Assembly: GCA_029068025.1 (NCBI GenBank)
Contig: JAIEDJ010000363.1
Span: 1-17,417 of the forward strand
DNA: 17,417 nucleotides
Source of the DNA: Oscillospiraceae bacterium
Lineage (GTDB): Bacteria; Bacillota; Clostridia; Oscillospirales; Ruminococcaceae
Direction of reading: 5' to 3'
A program made the translations under genes and the position numbers. This document shows, one piece after another, positions 5,629 through 13,647 of this stretch. The notes below the pieces were generated by a model. It worked only from the letters and a program-made list of their open reading frames with translations. It searched no databases and was not told the origin of the DNA. Each line of letters opens with the position of its first letter. The stretch's first letter is position 1.

Positions 5629-7094
5629 AAAGATCCAAAAAATTATTCTTAGCTATCAACGGGATCGATGAAAAGCTCATCAAAAAAGCAAAATCCGAAG
5701 AACAAAGACCCCTCGAGATCAGCCCCGAACGGCGCTCCCCGATAAAAGGGATCATCGCCCTCGCGGCGTGTATCGCCGTGCTGGCGGTCGGAGTGTTCGC
5801 GCTGGTAAAGTTCAAGCTGAATAACGGCGATATCGAGCCGTCTCCGGTCGGGAACGATTCCTCGGAATACAGCTCGGACAGTTCCGAGTCAAGCAATTCT
5901 TCCGAATCAAACGGCGAATATACCGCCGAGGATATCAAGCTTCAGGAAATGCTGAAGGAGCTTGTTCCGAAAGCCGAAGAGATCGACGGAATGTTTAATG
6001 ATCTCAGTCCATCCGGAGATAAGTTCATATTCAGGGTGGGTGATCCTTTCAGAAAGGTAGACTATCTCGAGATGGACTATTACCTTATCCCCAAGGATCA
6101 GCACACAGCCAACGGTCTGTTTGCCGTTCCGCAAAACCGTGATGAAATGGAACATCTGGTATCTCAATACTTTTCAACGCAGGCAACCGAATTTTATATG
6201 GGGTATGTCCGACCCTGCATTATGACGGCAAACGCCGACAGAACGTATACTGTTGAGCTTGATTCCGAAGCAGAATTTGGCATAGATTTCGCCAGAGGAT
6301 TCTTTGAAATAAACGGCGGTATGTACTTCACGCCCTCGCCGCACGAATACCACGGAATGTGCATAGACTGTGAAACGGCAAGGATCATCCGTCAAACCGA
6401 TAAAATAATAATGTTTACTTATCAGGACTACAATTACTACGATGATGTACATTACCCAAGAAACGGCGTTCTTGTAAACGAGGACGGCGCTTGGAAGCTC
6501 GACTATTATTGTTATGGCGGATTTCCCCTAATGCCGGACGAGTACACCGAGCAGGACTTAGAGCTTCAAAAGATCCTGGAAACACTGAGCCCCGGCGATA
6601 AAGTAGCAACAACCCTGCTATTCAACAGCGCTCCCGCTTACGGGGATACATATTACTTTATTTTACCGGGAAACCGCGAGCGTCCTTATCTTAAATATAT
6701 CGATGTATCGGGACCGCAGCCCTCGGTAAAGCACCCTAAATCGCTTGCCGAGCTGGAGGAAACGCTGCTTGAATACTTCACCGAGGAATCAGCCCAATAT
6801 TATATGAGCCTTGTCGGCAAGGGCACTATGACCGACAACGGCGACGGAACGTATAATGTTAAAAGCGACGGCGCTCTCGATCCCGTTTATATTGAGATAG
6901 ACGGAAAAATGTTCTACCGGACTCATTTTCCGACCGGCGGCTGGGAAAAATTTAATTACACAGCTAAGGTTGTTGAATGGACGGACGATACGATCACCTA
7001 TACCTATACCTGCGCACTGACAGGCACATCATTTGGCACAGAAGGCAGAACGCTCAAATTTGAGCGCGGCGGTTGGAAAATGAATTACAGCTGA
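5625..7094 (+). CDS. Probable anti-sigma factor/sensor, single-pass membrane protein with one A-B extracellular module pair
   Basis: A 489-residue type II-like membrane protein. Residues 1-38 are a charged cytoplasmic segment (LFLAINGIDEKLIKKAKSEE). About 40-62 is one membrane helix (IIALAACIAVLAVGVFALV). A Ser-rich linker (70-96) and two extracellular repeats follow, A (about 101-300) and B (about 309-489). Each has a leading helix (LQEMLKEL or LQKILETL), an EMExL/ELEExL helix with QYFS or EYFT and a following YM, then an I-x-G-x-M-F/Y strand and an ending like G-x-W-K. This layout faintly recalls IseA-type cell-wall endopeptidase inhibitor domains, but I cannot confirm that family. ATGA overlap with the sigma gene and AAAGGAGGG (5608-5616) fix the start. 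Anti-sigma function is inferred from gene order, topology and the conserved cytoplasmic segment; no zinc anti-sigma HxxxCxxC is present. Confidence 0.75.
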   Translation: MKRSKKLFLAINGIDEKLIKKAKSEEQRPLEISPERRSPIKGIIALAACIAVLAVGVFALVKFKLNNGDIEPSPVGNDSSEYSSDSSESSNSSESNGEYTAEDIKLQEMLKELVPKAEEIDGMFNDLSPSGDKFIFRVGDPFRKVDYLEMDYYLIPKDQHTANGLFAVPQNRDEMEHLVSQYFSTQATEFYMGYVRPCIMTANADRTYTVELDSEAEFGIDFARGFFEINGGMYFTPSPHEYHGMCIDCETARIIRQTDKIIMFTYQDYNYYDDVHYPRNGVLVNEDGAWKLDYYCYGGFPLMPDEYTEQDLELQKILETLSPGDKVATTLLFNSAPAYGDTYYFILPGNRERPYLKYIDVSGPQPSVKHPKSLAELEETLLEYFTEESAQYYMSLVGKGTMTDNGDGTYNVKSDGALDPVYIEIDGKMFYRTHFPTGGWEKFNYTAKVVEWTDDTITYTYTCALTGTSFGTEGRTLKFERGGWKMNYS

Positions 7095-7147
7095 CACCAA
7101 GGACGGCGGCTCCGAATGACCGGCAAAAGCCGTCAAACAGACAAAAC

Positions 7148-7180
7148 AGCCTGCCCCAAACCGGGGGCAGGCTTTGTTTT
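7148..7180 (+). terminator. Rho-independent terminator after cassette 1
   Basis: A 10-bp stem AGCCTGCCCC (7148-7157) / GGGGCAGGCT (7164-7173), loop AAACCG, is followed by TTGTTTT. A similar stem core (GCCTGC/GCAGGC) ends cassette 2 at 10585-10616, so the terminator was probably duplicated with the genes. Confidence 0.88.
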
Positions 7181-7183
7181 CGT

Positions 7184-7229
7184 AAAAAATTTTATTTTCC
7201 GTGTAATGTTTTCGCGTTTTTTACGAACT
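7184..7229 (+). promoter_or_regulatory. ECF-like promoter with A/T tract, cassette 2
   Basis: TGTAAT (7202-7207) and CGAACT (7224-7229) are 16 nt apart, after an A6T4ATTTT tract starting at 7184. It matches the cassette 1 promoter in box form, spacing and upstream tract, and also keeps ACTTAT at the -10 end. This is the basis for calling both. Confidence 0.6.
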
Positions 7230-7260
7230 TATTTACAGAAGGGTGTATAATGATTAATAT

Positions 7261-7309
7261 CGCGGCGAAGCCGCGCACCGAAACTATCAACTATTCACTA
7301 TAAACTATC
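7261..7309 (+). repeat. GAA-loop hairpin plus four 7-bp direct repeats in the sigma-2 leader
   Basis: CGCGGC-GAA-GCCGCG (7261-7275) is a perfect 6-bp hairpin. It is followed by four 7-bp units, AACTATC, AACTATT, CACTATA and AACTATC (7282-7309). They end 1 nt before the GGGGGTGG that serves as SD. Cassette 1 lacks both, so they were inserted or lost after the duplication. Confidence 0.6.
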
Positions 7310-7323
7310 AGGGGGTGGAACGC

Positions 7324-7881
7324 ATGGAAGACAACGCCATAATACAGCTTTTTAACGAGCGAAACGAAGCGGCGCTCTCCGAGCTCTCCAAAAAACACGG
7401 CACATATCTCACCGGCGTTGCCGAAAATATTCTGCATAATCACGAGGACTCCAAGGTCTGCGTGAACGACGCGTATCTCAAGACCTGGGAGACTATACCG
7501 CCCGCAAAGCCAAAAGTCTTAAGGGCATTCGTCGGAAGGCTCGTAAAGAACATTGCCGTGGATATGCTGCGCCTGAACACCGCCGGAAAGCGCGGCGGCG
7601 GGGACTTCACGCTCATGCTTGACGAGTTGGAGGAGTGCGTGTCAGACGGCAGCAGCGTGGAGCGCGAGTTCGACAGCAAGCAGACGCTGGCGGAGGTCAA
7701 TAAATTCCTGCGGGGGTGCAGCGAGTACAACCGCCGCGTTTTCGTGCTACGTTATTGGTACTGCGAAAGCATCGCAGAGATCGCGCGGGAGCTCGGCGAA
7801 TCCGAAAACAAGATCGGCGTATCTCTTCACAGGACGCGCCAAAAGCTGAAGGAACATCTCATGAAAGGGGGCTACATATAA
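7324..7881 (+). CDS. ECF-type RNA polymerase sigma factor, cassette 2
   Basis: A 185-residue paralogue of the factor at 5068-5628. Sigma2 covers about residues 10-80 (HGTYLTGVAENIL, then CVNDAYLKTWETIPP and FVGRLVKNIAVDML). Sigma4 covers about 130-180 (VFVLRYWYCESIAEIARELG, then IGVSLHRTRQKLKEHL). The start ATG at 7324 aligns with the ATG of the first copy; GGGGGTGG at 7311-7318 takes the place of its GGAGGTG. A GTG at 7315 is in frame but overlaps this SD. The stop overlaps the following ATG by 1 nt (TAATG). Nucleotide identity to cassette 1 is very high over the first 90 nt and lower in the linker and regions near 2.4 and 4, so promoter specificity may be shared or only partly diverged. Confidence 0.9.
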   Translation: MEDNAIIQLFNERNEAALSELSKKHGTYLTGVAENILHNHEDSKVCVNDAYLKTWETIPPAKPKVLRAFVGRLVKNIAVDMLRLNTAGKRGGGDFTLMLDELEECVSDGSSVEREFDSKQTLAEVNKFLRGCSEYNRRVFVLRYWYCESIAEIARELGESENKIGVSLHRTRQKLKEHLMKGGYI

Positions 7882-10559
7882 TGAAAAGATCCGAACAATT
7901 ATTCTCAATAATAAACGACATCGACGACGATATCATCGACGAAGCAAAAATCAAGGAAGAAGCGCCTGTCCTGATGAAGCCCGAACCCCGCTCCCCGATA
8001 AAAAGCATTATAGCCCTCGCGGCGTGTATAGCCGTGCTGGCAGTCGGCATATTTGCTATTGTCAAGTTCAAGCTGGGCAGAGAGATGGATCCTATTCAAA
8101 GCGATTCCTCGGAATACAGCTCGGACGATAATTCTTATGATAACAGTACCTCTGATGACAACTCATTTCCGAACCCGGATATTGAATTGACATTTACCGA
8201 GGAGGACAGAGAGCTTCAGGCGATCCTGAAGGATCTGACCGCGAACGCCGAGGAGATCGACAGACTGTTCTACAAAATGAGCATTACCGACGGAGAACCC
8301 GACATAAATACTCATTGGTATAAGTATTGCCTTATACCCGAGGGTATGCGCACGGAGCCCAACGGTCGGGGTCCTGTTCCGCACAGCAGCGCCGAAATGG
8401 AAGAGCTGCTGCTGAAATACTTTTCAAAGCGGGCTGTTGAATTCTATATGTCCGAGGTCGGCAGGGCTTCTGTCTCGGAGACCGCAAACGAGTATGGAGA
8501 GTATGATATATCCTTTGAAAACATAACTTCATCTATTTTTGCGGAAATAAACGATAAGCTGTACCGCCTGCAGCTGGAGTGGGAGTATAATTTCTCAAAC
8601 CTGGGAATCGATTGCGGAACCGCAAAAGTCACACACCAAACCGACAAAACGATAGAGTTTACATATTGGGGGTATGACCGTACTAAATTATCTTCCGAAG
8701 GCGGCGATACATATTCCGAAAGGAATGGTGCAATCGTGTACGAGGACGGCGCATGGAAGCTAAACTATTTCTATCGCAGCGGATTTATTCCCGAAATGCC
8801 GAACGAGTATACCGAACAGGATCTGGAGCTTCAGGCTATCCTGGAAACTCTGAAACCGGGAGAAGCTGTACAGGACTTGTTCCGTCTCAACAGCGTCTCC
8901 GCTTCCGGAGATATGTATGCATTTATTTTGCCCGGAGACTACGAACCGGAAGGTTCTTATCAGCATTATATCGATGTATCGGGACCGCAGCCCTTGGTAA
9001 AACATCCAAAGTCGATCGATGAGCTGGAAGATATGCTGCTTGAATATTTTACCGAGGAATCAACAGCAGGATTTATGAGCAATGTCTGCAAGGGTACTAT
9101 GACAGACAACGGGGACGGAACATACACCGTTACGATCGACAAGGACGTGTTCTATCCCGTCTATATCGAGATAGACGGAAAAATGTTCTATCGTACAACC
9201 GCAGCCAGTGGTGTGGGATATGATTTCAATACGGCAAAGGTCGCTGAATGGACAGACGACACTATCATTTTTACTTATATTGCTTCAAACCCCGGATGGT
9301 ACTCAACGGAAACATCGGCGCTCAGATTTGAGCGCGGCGGCTGGAAAAAGGATCCCTTTTACGATCCCGAGAAGGAGCTTAAAGAAACCTTAAGAGGGAT
9401 CCTGCCACAAGCCCGCGAGCTTGACGGAATGTTCAACAACCTGAGCGCAAACGAAAAAAAATATGAATTTATGTTTTATGGACGTCACTTTGGCGAGGAT
9501 TACCCCACACATATGGAGACACGAACATATTATCTCGTATCGGATGGACAGCGGACAGAGCCAAACGGTTTGTTTGCTGTTCCGCAAAGCCGCGCCGAAA
9601 TGGAAAAGCTGCTGCTGAAATGCTTTTCAAAACGAGCCATTAAAACGTATATGGAGGATTTCAGTTCGGGAAGCATAACGGAAATCGCCGGCGGAATGTT
9701 TATTGCCGAGACGGAGAGCGGATATCCGTCAACGTTCATTGAAGCGGACGGAAAGCTGTTTTACAGTCCATACAGTCTTTCCCGCGATCTGAACTTCGAC
9801 TTGAATACGGCAAAATTGATCTCCAAAACCGACAAAACCATAAAATTCAAGTATGATACGGACAGCGCATATCATACGAATGAGGGAACGCTGGTGTACG
9901 AAAACGGCGGCTGGAAGCTGAACCATTTTAATTATGACGGCTTTATTCCCGAATATCCGACGGAATTCAGCGAAGAGGATGAAAAGCTTCAGGAAATTCT
10001 GAATGAACTGTCACCCGGAGGAGTTATAATCGGTTGGTTCAACAGCGCCGGCGAAACCTTCCTCGCAAATCACTTCGTTTTTGAAGGATTAGAGAACGCG
10101 GAAAATTACGCGACCTTCTATGTTAAACTCCCGACCGGAAAATTCGCCGGCGGCAGGGAAGAATATCCGCGATCCTATGACGAGCTTACAGAGCTTTTGC
10201 TGAAATATTTGGCTCAGCAAACAGCTGATTGGTATATGCCGCGCACCAACAAAGGTACGATCACAAGCAGCTCCGACAAAAATTATTACATTAAGACCGA
10301 AAAGCCGGTTATAAGTATGGAAAATATACCAAGTGTCATCGAGATAGACGGCGAAATGTATTATGCAGTACACGATAAAAGCGGCAACGGAAGTGCCGTT
10401 TGGGATACGGCAAAGGTCACTTCCCGGACAGATGATTCCATAGAGTTTACTTATCTCCACAGCACGCTGGGAGGCTTTTATACTGAAAAAGGCTTGATCG
10501 AATTTGAACGCGGCGGCTGGCGGATAAACTATTACAAAATATGGTTTGGGTCTGATTAA
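7881..10559 (+). CDS. Probable anti-sigma factor/sensor with two A-B extracellular module pairs
   Basis: An 892-residue single-pass membrane protein, the enlarged paralogue of the one at 5625-7094. The cytoplasmic segment (LFSIINDIDDDIIDEAK) and membrane helix (about 42-63, IIALAACIAVLAVGIFAIV) are nearly the same as in the first copy; a Ser/Asp/Asn-rich linker follows. Four repeats can be traced: A1 about 107-300, B1 about 311-490, A2 about 497-690, B2 about 697-884. A1 and A2 share RTEPNG...VPxSxAEMExLLLKxFSKRA. B1 and B2 share a Y(T/S)-x-ELxxxLLxY block, IEIDGxMxY and FERGGW. So an ancestral A-B pair was duplicated inside this gene. B1 is very close at DNA level to the B repeat of the first copy (for example 6698-6760 and 8970-9030). 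The ATG overlaps the sigma stop by 1 nt. Anti-sigma role and ligand are inferred. Confidence 0.75.
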   Translation: MKRSEQLFSIINDIDDDIIDEAKIKEEAPVLMKPEPRSPIKSIIALAACIAVLAVGIFAIVKFKLGREMDPIQSDSSEYSSDDNSYDNSTSDDNSFPNPDIELTFTEEDRELQAILKDLTANAEEIDRLFYKMSITDGEPDINTHWYKYCLIPEGMRTEPNGRGPVPHSSAEMEELLLKYFSKRAVEFYMSEVGRASVSETANEYGEYDISFENITSSIFAEINDKLYRLQLEWEYNFSNLGIDCGTAKVTHQTDKTIEFTYWGYDRTKLSSEGGDTYSERNGAIVYEDGAWKLNYFYRSGFIPEMPNEYTEQDLELQAILETLKPGEAVQDLFRLNSVSASGDMYAFILPGDYEPEGSYQHYIDVSGPQPLVKHPKSIDELEDMLLEYFTEESTAGFMSNVCKGTMTDNGDGTYTVTIDKDVFYPVYIEIDGKMFYRTTAASGVGYDFNTAKVAEWTDDTIIFTYIASNPGWYSTETSALRFERGGWKKDPFYDPEKELKETLRGILPQARELDGMFNNLSANEKKYEFMFYGRHFGEDYPTHMETRTYYLVSDGQRTEPNGLFAVPQSRAEMEKLLLKCFSKRAIKTYMEDFSSGSITEIAGGMFIAETESGYPSTFIEADGKLFYSPYSLSRDLNFDLNTAKLISKTDKTIKFKYDTDSAYHTNEGTLVYENGGWKLNHFNYDGFIPEYPTEFSEEDEKLQEILNELSPGGVIIGWFNSAGETFLANHFVFEGLENAENYATFYVKLPTGKFAGGREEYPRSYDELTELLLKYLAQQTADWYMPRTNKGTITSSSDKNYYIKTEKPVISMENIPSVIEIDGEMYYAVHDKSGNGSAVWDTAKVTSRTDDSIEFTYLHSTLGGFYTEKGLIEFERGGWRINYYKIWFGSD

Positions 10560-10584
10560 TACTGATTTATAATTACGCAAAAGC

Positions 10585-10616
10585 AGCAGCCTGCTCCGAA
10601 ATCGGGGCAGGCTGCT
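10585..10616. terminator. Bidirectional terminator between sensor gene and copper operon
   Basis: A 13-bp stem AGCAGCCTGCTCC (10585-10597) / GGGGCAGGCTGCT (10604-10616), with one G-T pair and loop GAAATC, lies between convergent genes. It has a weak T tract on the plus side (TGTTCTTC) and GCTTTTGCG on the minus side, so it may serve both. Confidence 0.75.
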
Positions 10617-10636
10617 GTGTTCTTCGATGAGACGAT

Positions 10637-10840
10637 CTACGCTACTACCTTGTAGTCCTTATCCTCGACCGCCTTTTTGAGAACCTCGAAATCGGTCTCA
10701 GCGGAGAGCTTTACTACAGCCGTGCCGTCAACGTGTGATACCACAGCTTCGGTAACAGTCGGGATCGCCTCCAGCGCCTTTTTAACGGCAGCCTCGCAGT
10801 GACCGCACATCATGCCCTCGATCTTCATTGTAACTTCCAT
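10637..10840 (-). CDS. copZ: CopZ-like copper chaperone, nested start inside the copA frame
   Basis: A 67-residue heavy-metal-associated domain (MKIEGMMCGHCEAAVKKAL, Cys12 and Cys15) of normal CopZ length, which would carry Cu(I) in the cytoplasm and hand it to CopA or CsoR. It shares the stop and reading frame of the copA ORF, with no stop codon between them. The ATG at 10840 is preceded by a consensus AAGGAGG (10849-10855) with 8-nt spacing, far better than chance inside a gene, so a separate CopZ is very likely made. The SD is in turn directly preceded by a hairpin repeat. Whether the full fusion is also made depends on reading through that hairpin. Confidence 0.8.
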   Translation of the reverse strand: MEVTMKIEGMMCGHCEAAVKKALEAIPTVTEAVVSHVDGTAVVKLSAETDFEVLKKAVEDKDYKVVA

Positions 10841-13255
10841 TGTAGATTCCTCCTTATTTAAATTCGGATTTTGCAGCCTCACGCCCTCGCTCCGCTTTGC
10901 TGCACTCGGTTGTGCTGCAAAATCCGTTGTTTTATTATTAAGCGATATTTCGCTTTGGTTTACTTGATTTGTCCGCTTTTTGCGGAGCTTATGATCATGC
11001 TTTGAATTATAGATGTTCGTGAAATTGAGACGCAGCGCGTTCGTTACTACGCAGAAGCTGGACAGGCTCATAGCCGCCGCGCCGAACATCGGGTTCAGCC
11101 GCCAGCCGAAAAGCGGTATCCAGATACCCGCCGCGAGCGGGATCCCTATAACGTTGTAAATAAACGCCCAGAACAGATTCTCCTTGATATTCAGCAGCGT
11201 CGAACGCGACAGCCGGATAGCCGCCGGAACGTCGTTTAATGAGCTTTTCATCAGCACCACGTCCGCCGCGTCAAGCGCAATATCCGAACCCGCACCTATG
11301 GCTATTCCGATGTCCGCGCGGGTGAGCGCGGGGGCGTCGTTTATGCCGTCACCGACCATAGCGGTCTTGCCGCGCGTTTTCAGCTCCTTGATGATGTCCT
11401 CCTTGCCGCCCGGGAGAACTCCCGCGATAACCTCGTCCACTCCCGCGATCTTTCCGACCGCTTCGGCGGTGCGCTGATTGTCGCCGGTGAGCATTACCGT
11501 GCGTATGCCCATATTCTTAAGCTGCCGAATAGCTTCGGAGGAATCCTCCTTGATCTTGTCGGCGACCGCGATAATACCGATCAGCTTCTGCTCTCGGCAG
11601 AAGAACAGCGGAGTCTTGCCCTCTCCCGAGAATCTTTCATAAACCCTCTGCATATCCTCTGGAATATCGCAGTAGGTCTCGCACAAGCGCAGATTTCCCG
11701 CAATATAGCGCTGTCCGTTCAGCGTCGCCGCTATTCCCGAACCGCGCAGAACATCGAATTTCTCGGGTTCCTCGGCGGTGTAGCCGTGCTCTTTGCCGTA
11801 GTCTATGACCGCTCTCGCCAGAGGGTGTTCGCTCCGCTGTTCGAGAGAGTACACCGCGCGGAGCAGTTCGTCCTCCGTGATCCCGTTCGACGGCGCAACA
11901 TCAGTAACGGCGGGCTTTCCCTCGGTGATCGTACCGGTTTTATCAAGCGCAATGATCTCGACTTTGCCCGTTTCCTCAAGAGATACCGCCGTTTTAAACA
12001 AAATGCCGTTTTTCGCGCCGATACCGTTGCCTACCATTATCGCCACCGGAGTAGCAAGTCCCAAAGCGCACGGACAGGAGATAACAAGCACCGAGATACC
12101 GCGTTCGAGCGCGTAACCAACGCCGTTTCCCGTCAGCAGCCAGATCCCGATAGTTACAAGCGCGATACAGATAACCACAGGCACGAACACGCCCGAGACC
12201 TTATCGGCGATCTTGGCTATCGGCGCTTTGGTAGCCGCCGCGTCGCTCACCATTTTGATTATCTGCGACAGCGAGGTATCCTCTCCGACGCGCGTTGCCT
12301 TGCAGCGGATATAACCGGATTGGTTGATGGTAGCGGCGGAGACCTCGTCCCCGACTATCTTGTCAACAGGGATACTCTCGCCCGTTAGCGCGGATTCGTC
12401 AATGGCGGTCTCTCCCTCGATTATAACGCCGTCGGTAGGCACTGCCGCGCCGACCTTGACCGCGAAAATGTCTCCGATCTTGACCTGCTCCACGGGAACG
12501 GTGACTTCCTCGCCGTCACGGATAAGCACGGCGGTTTTCGGCGCGAGCTTCATCAGACCTTTAAGCGCGTTGGTGGTCTTTCCCTTGGAGTACGCCTCGA
12601 GCAGCTTTCCGAGAGTTATCAGCGTGAGTATCATTCCCGCGCTTTCGAAATACAGCTCGTGCATATATGTCATAACGGTTTCATGATCTCCGGCAGCCTG
12701 TGCTCCGCTCATCACGAACATAGCATATACGCTGTATCCGAACGCGGCAGCCGCGCCGAGAGCAACGAGCGTATCCATATTCGGCGCTCTGTGTATTATC
12801 CCCTTGAAGCCGCTCACAAAGAACTTTTGATTTATCACCATGATAATTCCGGTAAGCAGAAGCTGTGCCAGAGCCATTGCCACATGATCGTCCGCGAGGA
12901 ACGGCGGCAGCGGCCAGCCCCACATCATGCCGCCCATGGAAATGTACATCAGCACGGCAAGAAATCCCAGACTCCAGAACAAGCGGAGCTTCATCTTAGG
13001 GGTTTCGCGGTCGGCAAGCGCTTCTTCGTCTGCGCTTGCGGAGCTTTCCGCACCTGCGCCCTTAACGGACGCGCCATACCCCGCCGCCGTCACCGCCTTT
13101 ATAATATCGGAAGCCGCCGCGCTGCCCTCAACGCCCATCGAGTTAGTAAGCAGCGACACCGAGCAGGACGAAACTCCCGCAACGGCGTTTACCGCTTTCT
13201 CAACACGCGCCGAACAAGCCGCGCAGCTCATTCCCGTAACATTAAATTGCTGCAT
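10637..13255 (-). CDS. copA: Cu(I)-exporting P1B-type ATPase CopA, in frame with a C-terminal CopZ-like domain
   Basis: Exports Cu(I) across the membrane using ATP. N-terminal heavy-metal domain with GMSCAAC (Cys11, Cys14). The ATPase core has TGES (291-294), the CPC metal site in TM6 (394-396), phosphorylated Asp438 in DKTGT, HP (477-478) and GDGIND (635-640). Tyr700-Asn701 in TM7 and Met729/Ser733 in TM8 complete the Cu(I) site of P1B-1 pumps. A normal CopA would end near residue 750. Here the frame continues through a 55-residue basic, low-complexity linker, of which residues 777-797 are encoded by a hairpin repeat (10865-10926), into a second metal domain (806-872, GMMCGHC). AGGGGG at 13263-13268 is the SD. 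The gene follows csoR by 68 bp and is probably induced by copper through the csoR promoter. Confidence 0.93.
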   Translation of the reverse strand: MQQFNVTGMSCAACSARVEKAVNAVAGVSSCSVSLLTNSMGVEGSAAASDIIKAVTAAGYGASVKGAGAESSASADEEALADRETPKMKLRLFWSLGFLAVLMYISMGGMMWGWPLPPFLADDHVAMALAQLLLTGIIMVINQKFFVSGFKGIIHRAPNMDTLVALGAAAAFGYSVYAMFVMSGAQAAGDHETVMTYMHELYFESAGMILTLITLGKLLEAYSKGKTTNALKGLMKLAPKTAVLIRDGEEVTVPVEQVKIGDIFAVKVGAAVPTDGVIIEGETAIDESALTGESIPVDKIVGDEVSAATINQSGYIRCKATRVGEDTSLSQIIKMVSDAAATKAPIAKIADKVSGVFVPVVICIALVTIGIWLLTGNGVGYALERGISVLVISCPCALGLATPVAIMVGNGIGAKNGILFKTAVSLEETGKVEIIALDKTGTITEGKPAVTDVAPSNGITEDELLRAVYSLEQRSEHPLARAVIDYGKEHGYTAEEPEKFDVLRGSGIAATLNGQRYIAGNLRLCETYCDIPEDMQRVYERFSGEGKTPLFFCREQKLIGIIAVADKIKEDSSEAIRQLKNMGIRTVMLTGDNQRTAEAVGKIAGVDEVIAGVLPGGKEDIIKELKTRGKTAMVGDGINDAPALTRADIGIAIGAGSDIALDAADVVLMKSSLNDVPAAIRLSRSTLLNIKENLFWAFIYNVIGIPLAAGIWIPLFGWRLNPMFGAAAMSLSSFCVVTNALRLNFTNIYNSKHDHKLRKKRTNQVNQSEISLNNKTTDFAAQPSAAKRSEGVRLQNPNLNKEESTMEVTMKIEGMMCGHCEAAVKKALEAIPTVTEAVVSHVDGTAVVKLSAETDFEVLKKAVEDKDYKVVA
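10865..10926 (-). repeat. Leader hairpin element, related copy C
   Basis: CGGATTTTGCAGC (10865-10877) and GCTGCAAAATCCG (10914-10926) form a perfect 13-bp inverted repeat around a 36-nt GC-rich loop. On the gene strand the loop contains AGCAAAGCGGAGCGAGG, close to the cores of copies A and B. It ends 9 bp before the copZ SD and is followed by AATTTAAATAAGGAGG, where copy B has TTTTTAAATAAGGAG. Its arms differ in sequence from those of A and B. It is translated as part of the copA frame. Confidence 0.7.
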
Positions 13256-13269
13256 AACGATGCCCCCTG

Positions 13270-13308
13270 TTTTTCCGCTTCCCCGCCTTCGGCGGGGAAG
13301 CGGAAAAA
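13270..13308 (-). promoter_or_regulatory. 18-bp hairpin in the csoR-copA gap
   Basis: A perfect 18-bp inverted repeat (arms 13270-13287 and 13291-13308) with a 3-nt loop (GAA on the gene strand) fills the gap between csoR and copA. It ends 1 nt before the AGGGGG SD of copA. On either strand the stem is followed by A residues, not T, so it is not a typical intrinsic terminator. It may stabilise the copA message or set copA against csoR expression. Confidence 0.7.
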
Positions 13309-13323
13309 AATATTTGCTATTGC

Positions 13324-13623
13324 TTACTTCATCAATTTCTGAAGCGTGACAACGAGCTCGTCGATAACCTCATTGTTTCCGTTTTTAATATTATCGGCAA
13401 CGCAGGTTCTGATATGCTCAGCCAATAATTCCTTGCTGAACGAATTCAGCGCGGCGTTGGCGGCGGCTACCTGCAGGAGTATATCCGGACAGTACGCGCT
13501 TTCCTCGACCATTTTCTTTATGCCGTTTATCTGCCCCGAAATTCGGTTGAGCCTGTTTATCAGCTTTTTATATTCCTCGGGAGTGCGTTCCTTTTTCTTT
13601 TCGCAATGCGGACATTTTTCCAA
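13324..13623 (-). CDS. csoR: CsoR-family copper-sensing repressor
   Basis: A 99-residue DUF156/CsoR-type repressor that releases its operator when it binds Cu(I). The family core is clear: EYKKLINRLNRISGQINGIKKM, then YCPDILLQVAAANAALNSF and LLAEHIRTCV. Counting from the TTG at 13623, the Cu(I) ligands fall at Cys45, His70 and Cys74, the same numbers as in Bacillus subtilis CsoR. An extra CPHC (4-7) lies at the N terminus. The frame is open upstream to 13797, but that would begin upstream of the promoter, so it is rejected; a GTG at 13632 is a possible alternative. AAAGG lies 12 nt upstream of the TTG. The gene heads the csoR-copA-copZ operon and is probably autoregulated through the operator at 13653-13669. 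Confidence 0.9.
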   Translation of the reverse strand: MEKCPHCEKKKERTPEEYKKLINRLNRISGQINGIKKMVEESAYCPDILLQVAAANAALNSFSKELLAEHIRTCVADNIKNGNNEVIDELVVTLQKLMK

Positions 13624-13647
13624 CCCGTTCACCCGCCTTTCAATCGT

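Noticed and set aside
12659..13342. Long plus-strand frame opposite copA
   Set aside because: It is antisense to well-conserved CopA motifs and has no recognisable domain.
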